From the NCBI RefSeq assembly GCF_910596095.1, contig NC_056554.1, positions 6,138,001-6,202,000 on the forward strand: DNA of 64,000 nucleotides, read 5' to 3'. Shown piece after piece: positions 1-11,554 of this stretch (position 1 is the first letter of the stretch; every line of letters starts with the position of its first letter). The notes under the pieces were generated by a model that saw only the letters and a list, made by a program, of their open reading frames with translations, was not told the origin of the DNA and made no database searches. The position numbers were made by a program, and so were the translations under genes. The DNA is from Thunnus maccoyii (taxonomy: Eukaryota; Chordata; Actinopteri; Scombriformes; Scombridae).

Positions 1-15
1 AAAAACACAACTCAC

Positions 16-70
16 CTGTTTTCCCCAAAAACAGACATGTGAGATAGAGAGCAAACACTGGAGATGTCAT
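16..70 (-). CDS. NITR-like receptor, leader exon only (locus 0, rest outside window)
   Basis: This is the signal-peptide exon of a NITR-like gene whose remaining exons lie to the left of the window. It reads MTSPVFALYLTCLFLGKT on the minus strand from an ATG at 68-70, then one extra base, then a GTGAG donor at 11-15. The hydrophobic core VFALYLTCLFLG is a typical secretory signal. The same 55-nt exon with the same donor and phase opens loci 1, 2, 3, 5, 6 and 8. Whether the rest of the gene is intact cannot be seen. The exon and its upstream flank match locus 1 base for base at an offset of 6511. Confidence 0.8.
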
Positions 71-143
71 CGTGTTCAACTTGTCGTGTGAAATGAAAAG
101 AGCATTGATCTTTTCTTCACTCTTCAGAGACAAGACTGCATTT

Positions 144-149
144 GATTGG
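144..149 (-). promoter_or_regulatory. Conserved CCAAT box of V1-type NITR promoters
   Basis: GGCCAATC on the minus strand lies about 75 bp upstream of the leader ATG. The same motif at the same distance is found at 6655-6660, 13179-13184, 18791-18796, 27442-27447, 34767-34772, 46805-46810 and 54270-54275, that is, upstream of every V1 locus including the leaderless locus 9. CCAAT boxes are common proximal promoter elements bound by NF-Y. That it acts here is an inference from position and conservation. The copies are young, so conservation alone is weak evidence. Confidence 0.45.
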
Positions 150-1124
150 CCAACCAGAAGTTATACTGACTGTCCTATTAAAGAAACATGATCACATGTT
201 CACTTCAACCTATAATGTGAAGTTTGTCTCTCGACAACATTCACATGATGACAGAAATATATAAAAAAAACAGCTCACATCTTGGCATTCAATTTAAAAT
301 GACTAAAAATTAAATATCCAGTACAAACATGTAGCAGGTCACAGTGGGCAGGCTTGAATATTTAACTACCTGTGAAGAACACTAGAGACACAGCATGTTG
401 CAGATCAGTTGGTAGATGTAGTTGTAACTTAATGAGGAAAAAGATTTTTAAAGAATATAACTGTTATAAAACCCACATACAAATAGCTGCATGCTTTGTT
501 TTAAATGATCTAACTGTGAATTGTCCTGAATAATCAGGACACTGTCTCTGAACAGAGAAGTTGCTGATTTTCTAATGTGTTTGTTTGATGCTTTGAGTGT
601 AATAATAAATTCCATTCACCTCCATTTTACTGGACTGGCAACAGAAGTCAAATAAAATCAGTTCAATCACCACTAAGCATAAAGTTAGACAGGCTTTTGC
701 ATTTGAAATTGCAGGCTTTTCATCTTACAAAGTCGATATAATCAGACAAGTTTGACCTGATAAGGATGCTGCACTTTTAAGTGTTTAAAGGAAAAGTCCA
801 GTTTATTTGAACCTGATGTATTTCCCATAAATGTAGCCATTCTGTCACTATGTGTCAGGTAATGTTGCTCTCTCTGGCTCTGTTATAGAGATTCTGGTGA
901 TTCACAAATTCATGTCAGATTACTGGTGAACTGAGCCACCCAGCTGATTCATCCAATTTGTTTATATGTATGAGTCTGATTTTCACTGCGGTTAGAATGT
1001 AAGGAAACTAAAAAAACTAAATGCAATTATTGGATTATCTGGTGGACTATTATGAGGACAACCGTGAGTCATTTCACTTTGACTGGCCAACTGTATTTAT
1101 TTGAGCCAGAGTACACAGGTGGTA

Positions 1125-1418
1125 AATGAGTGCACTTATAAAATGCTTTTCAAGTCTACTGAACACTCAGAGTGCTCTACAATAAACACCAACCTGCTCA
1201 TCAGGAGTGATATACTGCTTTTATATCTAGAGCTCTCCACAGTGCTTCTAATGCTAACCCATTCACACACACACTCACACAATGACGGCAACCATTGGGA
1301 GTAATTTGGGGTTCAGTATCTTGCCCAAGAACACTTTGACATGCGGACTGGAGGAGCTGGGCATCGATCCACCGACCTTCTAATTAGTGGATGACTCACT
1401 CTAGGTCCTTCCGCCACA
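1125..1418 (-). repeat. tRNA-SINE-like teleost interspersed repeat, reverse orientation
   Basis: On the minus strand the segment carries the familiar teleost repeat sequence that includes a box-B-like GGTCGGTGGATCGATGCCC, then a text about 'cttgggcaagatactgaacc', then a CA-rich stretch and the 'ctttgagtg...' end. I recognise it as a high-copy fish SINE-like repeat but cannot name the family. Copies with the same edges lie at 7636-7929, 19760-20052, 28433-28715, 35749-36044 and 55227-55525, so it entered an ancestral interval before the array expanded. Intervals 3 and 9 have lost most or all of it by deletion. Confidence 0.55.
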
Positions 1419-1482
1419 GAGAGGAGATAAACGAACTGAAAGAGGAAATATAAAGAATGGAGGGAGAAAGGCAACAGGACTG

Positions 1483-1720
1483 TCAGGAAAGACAACGTAC
1501 AGTAACAGTTACCTCAGAGAAACTGCTGCTGTTCCTGAAGTCACTGTTCTCCTGAAGAGTGAAGAGGAAAACTTTTTCTGCAGAGTGGGACCTGTAGCTG
1601 TCAGACTCAGAAGATCTAGAAGTGTCCATGGATGAGAGTAATCCCAGCTGTGTAACTACAACAAATGGATTTACAGCATTTATTAACATTGTCAAACAGA
1701 CACTGAACTATCCACAGCCT
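1483..1720. other. Conserved block of unknown nature, open on the minus strand
   Basis: A stretch of about 240 bp is nearly unchanged in seven intervals (also about 7994, 20118, 28780, 36109, 47475 and 55589). On the minus strand an ATG at 1630-1632, in a CCATGG setting, opens a frame beginning MDTSRSSESDSYRSH that runs 39 codons to a GAG followed by GTAACT, a plausible splice donor. No partner exon is recognised. It may be an exon remnant of an unrelated gene that was swept up in the duplications. I do not recognise the peptide. Confidence 0.35.
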
Positions 1721-2831
1721 CAGATGTAAACAAACCAACATGCAAGTGGTCCTGGGTGTAGTTCCCTATTAGTACTGGGAAGTTCCAATGTTTGAGTTGT
1801 CTCAGTATAGTCGATGTTGGACTTCTAAATTTATTGAGTATTCCAAGTCTTCTAGTAGTGGGTGTACTAGTGACCTAGTGTGCATTATAGTGACCTCTCA
1901 GGCCATTAACCAGGACACTCTAACCAGATGTGTGTGTATCAAGTGGTAGTAAATACATTTATGCTTCATTATCCTCTCAAAATATTGGGCTGTAAACTAA
2001 ATACAGCTGATATTTTATTGCATCAGTTTGTTTTATTTATTTACAGTGATAATTGTGCTACATGTGTATGATTTTTATAGTTAATACTGACTTGTATGAC
2101 AAAATAAGAAATGACCTGGAGAAAATGAAGACATTATCAATCAAAATGCAAACAATTATTAACAGGCACTAAAGTAGTCAAAGTATCTTATCAACCAAAC
2201 TGCAGCAGAAAGGATCTCCAAAGTCTGCAAGTAGCAAAGTATCTACAGGATAACAAGCTAACAGGCTAACAAACTGTGTCTGACTACATGAACAGACAGC
2301 GCATCAGCATGTACAGGATGTGTCGAAGGCAGCAAGTCTGAATGGTATCAGTTATATCAGTATTGCAGTTGAGTAGAGTCTAATATACAGGTTTTTAGTA
2401 CTAGTAATACAGCTACGGTAAGTAGGAGGGGAAAACCTGTCAGTCTGTCACCAGTCACCTGCACTGCCTCACAACTAAACAGTTTCGTACAATAGTTTGA
2501 GTTTTAGCACTATTTAATGTTGTAATGTTTTCATTTTGTTCACTGGCAGTTAGTTTGGTAACATAAGCAGAACAGGTTGGAGAAGGTGAAGGCTTTTGTT
2601 AGTGTTTACATGGCTACTAGTACTTCCTGGATACAGTATGTACCAGCAGGTCCGGTATGTGTTGAACCCGGAAAAGAATCGGCACATAGGATTCATTTGT
2701 AAATTTTTGACTGTAGAGACAGAGCTGATTAAGTCCCGCCCACTCTGGAGGGGAAAACAATTCATCGCTCTCCATTGACTTTGTGTTGTGTGGAGGTTCC
2801 TCCTTGTTACTTCTGCTTGCAAACAACAAGA

Positions 2832-2974
2832 AATGCAAAAAAAGCTGCTGTGTGGTGGGATGTGCTACCAACAGGATAAAGAAACCAGAACTAAGTTTTT
2901 ATAAGTTGCTGAACCAAAAAACTGAACCTTTAAGGAGACAGAAGTGGATACAGGGTTGTAAGAGACAGACCTGA
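2832..2974 (+). pseudogene. THAP zinc-finger exon remnant
   Basis: The plus strand encodes the first part of a THAP DNA-binding domain: KSCCVVGC (the first Cys pair of a C2CH finger), then ELSFYKLL, then a conserved Trp in RRQKWIQG. A GTAAGA follows and could be the splice donor, so this looks like a lone first exon. In this copy the ATG is out of frame by one base because of an extra A; the copies at 37431 and 56958 begin properly with MPKSCCVVGC. No second half with the C-x2-H is present nearby. The source could be a THAP-bearing DNA transposon or a host THAP gene. Confidence 0.55.
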
Positions 2975-5043
2975 CCTGAGCTGCACAGACAGCCTGCTGC
3001 TCAAAAACCTCCATAAAAATGACACATATACCTGGACATGCTGCTAGTCACAGAGAACACATATGAAAGTAAAAACAGAACAGTTGCTTAATTGAAAGGT
3101 ACGTTAGTAATAGACTTTTAATCACAGCATAGCTAACCTGCATTCAGCTGAAATATTAACTGTAAAAAGAGCCTGAATAGGAAATGAATGCATGTCTGTG
3201 TGTATTGATTATGTTTATAAACTGTAGTCAACATATCAGCAGCCTGTGAAAAGTGTCATGCTTACCTGTTATGTAGTGGAGTTTGCTATACAGTTGTCCT
3301 ATCTCTACTGTAGTCATGATGTCAGCCCTTGCATTCATGTATTGCATCTTAGCATATACAATGTATCAGGTTTCAACATTTACTATAAACTACCTTTTAC
3401 ACTCTGGTAGACATAGCACTAAAATAACAGTAATGCAGTTAACCATTATGGCTACTACAGACAGCTAGTTTCTTTCTTTACTTTCGTTCAGACTGAGAAA
3501 TATACTTTTGAAGTGATTCATGTTTATTTGGAAAGTTGAAGGAGTCTCAGCAGTTTGTCCCAATGATAGACATCTTTGTGAATTCCCTGAATCTCTATAA
3601 CAGAGCTGGAGAGAGCAAAATTAGCACGACACACAGAACCACAATAACCCCATTTAAAGAGAATACATCAAGTTGAAATGAAGCGCAATTTTCCTTTAAG
3701 TGGATTTGGCTCAAGAGATATCATTGTGAGAGTGGAAACACTCTTACATCCTGCTAAAAACCACAAATTACTTTTCTTTTCTACATATGTTCATTGTCAA
3801 AAAAGTGCCAAAATGTATAACCACTGTATTTCATGAAAGCTTTTCCCCTCTTAAACCTGCTCTACATGGGCTGCATAGTGAAAGCAGCACAAAGCAGCAG
3901 CTGCAGTCCTCCATCAGTGTGTAACTGGATGTGTTCAGTCACAGTGCTGCTGTGCACTCAGATGCAGCTCAGTATACAGTCGATGCAGTAATGTGTGGTG
4001 GGTCAGAGTTACACTCATAAAGCACCAATATATACCCCGATATATGTTGTGTTGCGTGAGTCCTCATCCTCGTTAGCATGACTCATTGAGTCACAATGAC
4101 CACATTTATGGAAAATTCATCAGGGAAATATACCATAAATTTTCTTTTCACTGGTCAGTCACTCTCATATTTGTATCCAAATCTGCACAAACCTGGCATA
4201 AAGTCTGTATACAAGCTTGTTTTGTAAAAACAATCAAACACTAAGTATTTCTCTGTATTTTCAGCAGTAAATGTTGAAACAGTGGCTGCATGTTGGATGT
4301 GCAGTAGAACACAGTACACAGTGGGAAGACACAATTATAACCTGGTCGTGTAATAGTGAGTGAATTAATAACAGATCTACTAGATCCAGTTTTCAAATGA
4401 AGTCACTGAGTGAAAGTGGGATCATCCTCCAGCCTGTTACATTGTTACATTTCCAGACTTCATATATTGTACCTGACTTGGACATATGTGGATTCAAGTA
4501 CTGAAGGTCAGTATAAAAACCGTCCTGTGCCATTTTACTTTTGTGCCAGAACATGAGAGTCACCCACTAACTAGAGTGAGTGATGTCAGTTACATGATTT
4601 CTCTGATTCACATGATGCCACCAGGCACACTTGTATGATGAAGCTGCAGTTAATGCTACCAGGGACTGAACTCACACCCACACATATTATCTCAAGGTCA
4701 AAGTGATCCATAATCAACTTATATTATTTATGTGATCACTAATGATATAAAATGTATGTATAAAAACAAAGGCCATGAGTCATCAATTAATCTGTGCTTA
4801 TACAATACATTTACTAGTTTTTAATCAAAATGGAATTTATTCAAATGTATTAAAAATTGCCTCATTATTTTGAATACAATTTTTCTTCTTACAATAAGAA
4901 ATCCTGCTTAAAACCACAAAGACAAAAAATATTTATCTCAAGATCAACTTCTAAATATGCATTTTTGTATAAAAAAACAAAACAAAACTTTTTTATATTA
5001 TATATATAATATTACTTTAAAACCAGAATTGTAACATGTAATT

Positions 5044-6581
5044 CTACTGCTTTACACTGGAGTACACACATTCATTCTTGGTGTTGTTCCTCGCTCTTCT
5101 TGATCTGTTGGGCAGGTTCACACTTAAAGCAGCATAATGCAGGTTGTCTGTGTGTTGGTAACCCTGGTAACAAAATATGTACAAGTTGATAACAATATGG
5201 ATCCTGACAAACATCAACACAATGTCCAAAAAACTCTCAAAACATAATGGTTGTGTAAAAATGTGTTTAAATATTAATTCAACTGTTAAAATAAGTTTTA
5301 CCTCGCCGTTTGTTGCATAGGAAGCTGAAAATCTTGCTTGAGACTCTGGTTGTGAAAACAGAAATTTTATTCAAAGTCATGTTCAGTGAATACAAGCTGT
5401 CAGATATAAACAGTTACCTGTAGATTGGAAGCTGTTTCTCTTCATCTTGTACATTGAGAAAGCCAGTAAAACACTGAGGATGGTGGTGAACGCCAAAGCT
5501 CCACTCAAGAAATACACCAAGACAGCAGAGTCTACCTCATTAGCAGAGACATAAAGAGATATTACACAGCTCTCAGATTTATCTCTATTTTGATGTCAAG
5601 TTTGATTAGGGAGTAATCATGTATTGATCAGATGAAACAATGTCTGCTAGAAAGTTACTTACAGCCAACGTCCAGCTTGGTCCCGTTTCCAAACAGTATC
5701 TGTCCACATGAGGCGACAGCACAGTAGTAGGTCCCAGCATGAGAAAGATTCAGACTCTTCAATGGCAAGTTGTAGACACAGGTGTGTGTTTGTGTGTTGT
5801 TGTTCCTCTCACACTGATCATTCCTGCCTCCATGTGTGTAAATGACTCCTGGTTGAGATTCTTCAGAGTTTTTGAACCAGTAAACACTGTGATTTCCATC
5901 ATCACAGGTCCCAGTGTGTACTGTACAGTTCAGAGTCACAGAGCCTCCTGGCTGGATGCTCTCAGATGCCGACTGATGGACCAAAGCTTGGATGTTCAAA
6001 CCTGAACCCTTTACACTTACAATAATGTTCTCTGAAAATTTTAATGTGTATAAATAGCTACTAACGCAGTAGTAAGTAGCTGAGTCTGAAATGTGCAAAT
6101 CTGTGATCTTCAAGTAATTTTTACTGTTTTCAGTATCCAGTGTGAAGCGAGGATTGTTGTTGAATTCATTATAAAAAGTGCCATTTCTGTCAAACGTATA
6201 GAAAGTGGAGATGATCCTTGGTCCCTGTCCCAGAATTTGTTTATACCAGTAAAGCCTTGTCACAACATCACCTTCATAGGAACATCTCAAAGATACGCTG
6301 TCACCAAAATAAGCTGATATAAAACTACTGTCTTGACGAACAGATGAGGAGAAATTCAGAGCAGTTGTCTGAGCTGTAGTGAAATGAGAAATAGAGCAAA
6401 TTGTTTGCTAACTTAATGTGACAGAATTCAGCATAATCAGTACATTAAAAATATTAGAATCATTTGTATGAGGAGTGAGCATACACTCTTAAAGAAACAA
6501 GTTGGAATTACAAAAACACAACTCACCTGTTTTCCCCAAAAACAGACATGTGAGATAGAGAGCAAACACTGGAGATGTCAT
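5044..6581 (-). CDS. NITR-like inhibitory receptor, locus 1 (V1 type, intact)
   Basis: A five-exon gene: leader 6527-6581, V+I 5663-6373, transmembrane 5418-5531, linker 5302-5345, ITIM exon 5044-5163. All junctions have GT/AG and matching phases, giving 347 residues. The signal peptide is residues 1-18. The V domain has Cys49, Trp61 and Cys121, ending in a weak J-like FSENIIVSV. The I domain has six cysteines (168, 175, 206, 217, 236, 241) and ends FGNGTKLDV at 246-254. The membrane segment, about 257-283, has no charged residue and is followed by basic YKMKR. The tail has the consensus ITIM LHYAAL (Tyr318) and the ITIM-like CVYSSV (Tyr342), so the expected role is to recruit SH2 phosphatases and inhibit the cell. 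Several N-glycosylation sites are visible (NGT, NCT, NHS, NNT). Family assignment is from architecture and motifs; ligand is unknown. Confidence 0.85.
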
Positions 6582-9500
6582 CGTGTTCAACTTGTCGTGT
6601 GAAATGAAAAGAGCATTGATCTTTTCTTCACTCTTCAGAGACAAGACTGCATTTGATTGGCCAACCAGAAGTTATACTGACTGTCCTATTAAAGAAACAT
6701 GATCACATGTTCACTTCAACCTATAATGTGAAGTTTGTCTCTCGACAACATTCACATGATGACAGAAATATATAAAAAAAACAGCTCACATCTTGGCATT
6801 CAATTTAAAATGACTAAAAATTAAATATCCAGTACAAACATGTAGCAGGTCACAGTGGGCAGGCTTGAATATTTAACTACCTGTGAAGAACACTAGAGAC
6901 ACAGCATGTTGCAGATCAGTTGGTAGATGTAGTTGTAACTTAATGAGGAAAAAGATTTTTAAAGAATATAACTGTTATAAAACCCACATACAAATAGCTG
7001 CATGCTTTGTTTTAAATGATCTAACTGTGAATTGTCCTGAATAATCAGGACACTGTCTCTGAACAGAGAAGTTGCTGATTTTCTAATGTGTTTGTTTGAT
7101 GCTTTGAGTGTAATAATAAATTCCATTCACCTCCATTTTACTGGACTGGCAACAGAAGTCAAATAAAATCAGTTCAATCACCACTAAGCATAAAGTTAGA
7201 CAGGCTTTTGCATTTGAAATTGCAGGCTTTTCATCTTACAAAGTCGATATAATCAGACAAGTTTGACCTGATAAGGATGCTGCACTTTTAAGTGTTTAAA
7301 GGAAAAGTCCAGTTTATTTGAACCTGATGTATTTCCCATAAATGTAGCCATTCTGTCACTATGTGTCAGGTAATGTTGCTCTCTCTGGCTCTGTTATAGA
7401 GATTCTGGTGATTCACAAATTCATGTCAGATTACTGGTGAACTGAGCCACCCAGCTGATTCATCCAATTTGTTTATATGTATGAGTCTGATTTTCACTGC
7501 GGTTAGAATGTAAGGAAACTAAAAAAACTAAATGCAATTATTGGATTATCTGGTGGACTATTATGAGGACAACCGTGAGTCATTTCACTTTGACTGGCCA
7601 ACTGTATTTATTTGAGCCAGAGTACACAGGTGGTAAATGAGTGCACTTATAAAATGCTTTTCAAGTCTACTGAACACTCAGAGTGCTCTACAATAAACAC
7701 CAACCTGCTCATCAGGAGTGATATACTGCTTTTATATCTAGAGCTCTCCACAGTGCTTCTAATGCTAACCCATTCACACACACACTCACACAATGACGGC
7801 AACCATTGGGAGTAATTTGGGGTTCAGTATCTTGCCCAAGAACACTTTGACATGCGGACTGGAGGAGCTGGGCATCGATCCACCGACCTTCTAATTAGTG
7901 GATGACTCACTCTAGGTCCTTCCGCCACAGAGAGGAGATAAACGAACTGAAAGAGGAAATATAAAGAATGGAGGGAGAAAGGCAACAGGACTGTCAGGAA
8001 AGACAACGTACAGTAACAGTTACCTCAGAGAAACTGCTGCTGTTCCTGAAGTCACTGTTCTCCTGAAGAGTGAAGAGGAAAACTTTTTCTGCAGAGTGGG
8101 ACCTGTAGCTGTCAGACTCAGAAGATCTAGAAGTGTCCATGGATGAGAGTAATCCCAGCTGTGTAACTACAACAAATGGATTTACAGCATTTATTAACAT
8201 TGTCAAACAGACACTGAACTATCCACAGCCTCAGATGTAAACAAACCAACATGCAAGTGGTCCTGGGTGTAGTTCCCTATTAGTACTGGGAAGTTCCAAT
8301 GTTTGAGTTGTCTCAGTATAGTCGATGTTGGACTTCTAAATTTATTGAGTATTCCAAGTCTTCTAGTAGTGGGTGTACTAGTGACCTAGTGTGCATTATA
8401 GTGACCTCTCAGGCCATTAACCAGGACACTCTAACCAGATGTGTGTGTATCAAGTGGTAGTAAATACATTTATGCTTCATTATCCTCTCAAAATATTGGG
8501 CTGTAAACTAAATACAGCTGATATTTTATTGCATCAGTTTGTTTTATTTATTTACAGTGATAATTGTGCTACATGTGTATGATTTTTATAGTTAATACTG
8601 ACTTGTATGACAAAATAAGAAATGACCTGGAGAAAATGAAGACATTATCAATCAAAATGCAAACAATTATTAACAGGCACTAAAGTAGTCAAAGTATCTT
8701 ATCAACCAAACTGCAGCAGAAAGGATCTCCAAAGTCTGCAAGTAGCAAAGTATCTACAGGATAACAAGCTAACAGGCTAACAAACTGTGTCTGACTACAT
8801 GAACAGACAGCGCATCAGCATGTACAGGATGTGTCGAAGGCAGCAAGTCTGAATGGTATCAGTTATATCAGTATTGCAGTTGAGTAGAGTCTAATATACA
8901 GGTTTTTAGTACTAGTAATACAGCTACGGTAAGTAGGAGGGGAAAACCTGTCAGTCTGTCACCAGTCACCTGCACTGCCTCACAACTAAACAGTTTCGTA
9001 CAATAGTTTGAGTTTTAGCACTATTTAATGTTGTAATGTTTTCATTTTGTTCACTGGCAGTTAGTTTGGTAACATAAGCAGAACAGGTTGGAGAAGGTGA
9101 AGGCTTTTGTTAGTGTTTACATGGCTACTAGTACTTCCTGGATACAGTATGTACCAGCAGGTCCGGTATGTGTTGAACCCGGAAAAGAATCGGCACATAG
9201 GATTCATTTGTAAATTTTTGACTGTAGAGACAGAGCTGATTAAGTCCCGCCCACTCTGGAGGGGAAAACAATTCATCGCTCTCCATTGACTTTGTGTTGT
9301 GTGGAGGTTCCTCCTTGTTACTTCTGCTTGCAAACAACAAGAAATGCAAAAAAAGCTGCTGTGTGGTGGGATGTGCTACCAACAGGATAAAGAAACCAGA
9401 ACTAAGTTTTTATAAGTTGCTGAACCAAAAAACTGAACCTTTAAGGAGACAGAAGTGGATACAGGGTTGTAAGAGACAGACCTGACCTGAGCTGCACAGA

Positions 9501-11554
9501 CAGCCTGCTGCTCAAAAACCTCCATAAAAATGACACATATACCTGGACATGCTGCTAGTCACAGAGAACACATATGAAAGTAAAAACAGAACAGTTGCTT
9601 AATTGAAAGGTACGTTAGTAATAGACTTTTAATCACAGCATAGCTAACCTGCATTCAGCTGAAATATTAACTGTAAAAAGAGCCTGAATAGGAAATGAAT
9701 GCATGTCTGTGTGTATTGATTATGTTTATAAACTGTAGTCAACATATCAGCAGCCTGTGAAAAGTGTCATGCTTACCTGTTATGTAGTGGAGTTTGCTAT
9801 ACAGTTGTCCTATCTCTACTGTAGTCATGATGTCAGCCCTTGCATTCATGTATTGCATCTTAGCATATACAATGTATCAGGTTTCAACATTTACTATAAA
9901 CTACCTTTTACACTCTGGTAGACATAGCACTAAAATAACAGTAATGCAGTTAACCATTATGGCTACTACAGACAGCTAGTTTCTTTCTTTACTTTCGTTC
10001 AGACTGAGAAATATACTTTTGAAGTGATTCATGTTTATTTGGAAAGTTGAAGGAGTCTCAGCAGTTTGTCCCAATGATAGACATCTTTGTGAATTCCCTG
10101 AATCTCTATAACAGAGCTGGAGAGAGCAAAATTAGCACGACACACAGAACCACAATAACCCCATTTAAAGAGAATACATCAAGTTGAAATGAAGCGCAAT
10201 TTTCCTTTAAGTGGATTTGGCTCAAGAGATATCATTGTGAGAGTGGAAACACTCTTACATCCTGCTAAAAACCACAAATTACTTTTCTTTTCTACATATG
10301 TTCATTGTCAAAAAAGTGCCAAAATGTATAACCACTGTATTTCATGAAAGCTTTTCCCCTCTTAAACCTGCTCTACATGGGCTGCATAGTGAAAGCAGCA
10401 CAAAGCAGCAGCTGCAGTCCTCCATCAGTGTGTAACTGGATGTGTTCAGTCACAGTGCTGCTGTGCACTCAGATGCAGCTCAGTATACAGTCGATGCAGT
10501 AATGTGTGGTGGGTCAGAGTTACACTCATAAAGCACCAATATATACCCCGATATATGTTGTGTTGCGTGAGTCCTCATCCTCGTTAGCATGACTCATTGA
10601 GTCACAATGACCACATTTATGGAAAATTCATCAGGGAAATATACCATAAATTTTCTTTTCACTGGTCAGTCACTCTCATATTTGTATCCAAATCTGCACA
10701 AACCTGGCATAAAGTCTGTATACAAGCTTGTTTTGTAAAAACAATCAAACACTAAGTATTTCTCTGTATTTTCAGCAGTAAATGTTGAAACAGTGGCTGC
10801 ATGTTGGATGTGCAGTAGAACACAGTACACAGTGGGAAGACACAATTATAACCTGGTCGTGTAATAGTGAGTGAATTAATAACAGATCTACTAGATCCAG
10901 TTTTCAAATGAAGTCACTGAGTGAAAGTGGGATCATCCTCCAGCCTGTTACATTGTTACATTTCCAGACTTCATATATTGTACCTGACTTGGACATATGT
11001 GGATTCAAGTACTGAAGGTCAGTATAAAAACCGTCCTGTGCCATTTTACTTTTGTGCCAGAACATGAGAGTCACCCACTAACTAGAGTGAGTGATGTCAG
11101 TTACATGATTTCTCTGATTCACATGATGCCACCAGGCACACTTGTATGATGAAGCTGCAGTTAATGCTACCAGGGACTGAACTCACACCCACACATATTA
11201 TCTCAAGGTCAAAGTGATCCATAATCAACTTATATTATTTATGTGATCACTAATGATATAAAATGTATGTATAAAAACAAAGGCCATGAGTCATCAATTA
11301 ATCTGTGCTTATACAATACATTTACTAGTTTTTAATCAAAATGGAATTTATTCAAATGTATTAAAAATTGCCTCATTATTTTGAATACAATTTTTCTTCT
11401 TACAATAAGAAATCCTGCTTAAAACCACAAAGACAAAAAATATTTATCTCAAGATCAACTTCTAAATATGCATTTTTGTATAAAAAAACAAAACAAAACT
11501 TTTTTATATTATATATATAATATTACTTTAAAACCAGAATTGTAACATGTAATT
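6582..11554. other. Repeated intergenic interval 2, copy of interval 1
   Basis: Every stretch I compared equals 71-5043 shifted by 6511 bases, including the CCAAT box (6655), SINE-like repeat (7636-7929), conserved block (about 7994-8231), THAP remnant (9343-9485) and 3' flank with a possible AATAAA at 11347-11352 on the minus strand. Nothing further is seen here. Confidence 0.7.
9343..9485 (+). pseudogene. THAP zinc-finger exon remnant (second copy)
   Basis: Same sequence as the remnant at 2832-2974, including the extra A that puts the ATG out of frame. It shares the KSCCVVGC start, the conserved Trp and the GTAAGA that follows. Confidence 0.5.

Larger units (their letters stand above)
71..5043. 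other. Repeated intergenic interval 1 (between locus 0 and locus 1)
   Basis: No intact host gene is seen. Bases 71 to about 1085 are the 5' flank of locus 0, with a CCAAT box at 144-149. A reverse-oriented SINE-like repeat covers about 1125-1418. A conserved block of unknown nature covers about 1483-1720. A THAP-domain exon remnant lies at 2832-2974. The rest, 2975-5043, is the shared 3' flank of locus 1; a possible AATAAA signal on the minus strand lies at 4836-4841, about 200 bp past the stop. The low-complexity AT stretch at 4980-5020 has no visible function. The whole interval recurs at 6582-11554. Confidence 0.6.

Noticed and set aside
1101-1304. Plus-strand frame with HTHSHTHSH run
   Set aside because: It comes from the SINE-like repeat and its CA stretch; copies differ in length and frame, so it is not a gene.
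5739-6005. Plus-strand frame of about 88 codons over the I domain, repeated in most loci
   Set aside because: It lies exactly opposite the I-domain coding sequence and is conserved only because that exon is. The peptide has no recognisable domain, and no plus-strand gene signals were seen.
6093-6317. Plus-strand frame of about 74 codons over the V domain
   Set aside because: A shadow of the V-domain codons on the other strand, with the same reasoning as for the I-domain shadow.
5663-6373. Reading the V+I exon as a rearranging TCR or immunoglobulin gene with a built-in J
   Set aside because: No recombination signal heptamer/nonamer was seen next to the exons, there is no constant domain, and the transmembrane and ITIM exons follow directly, which fits NITRs.
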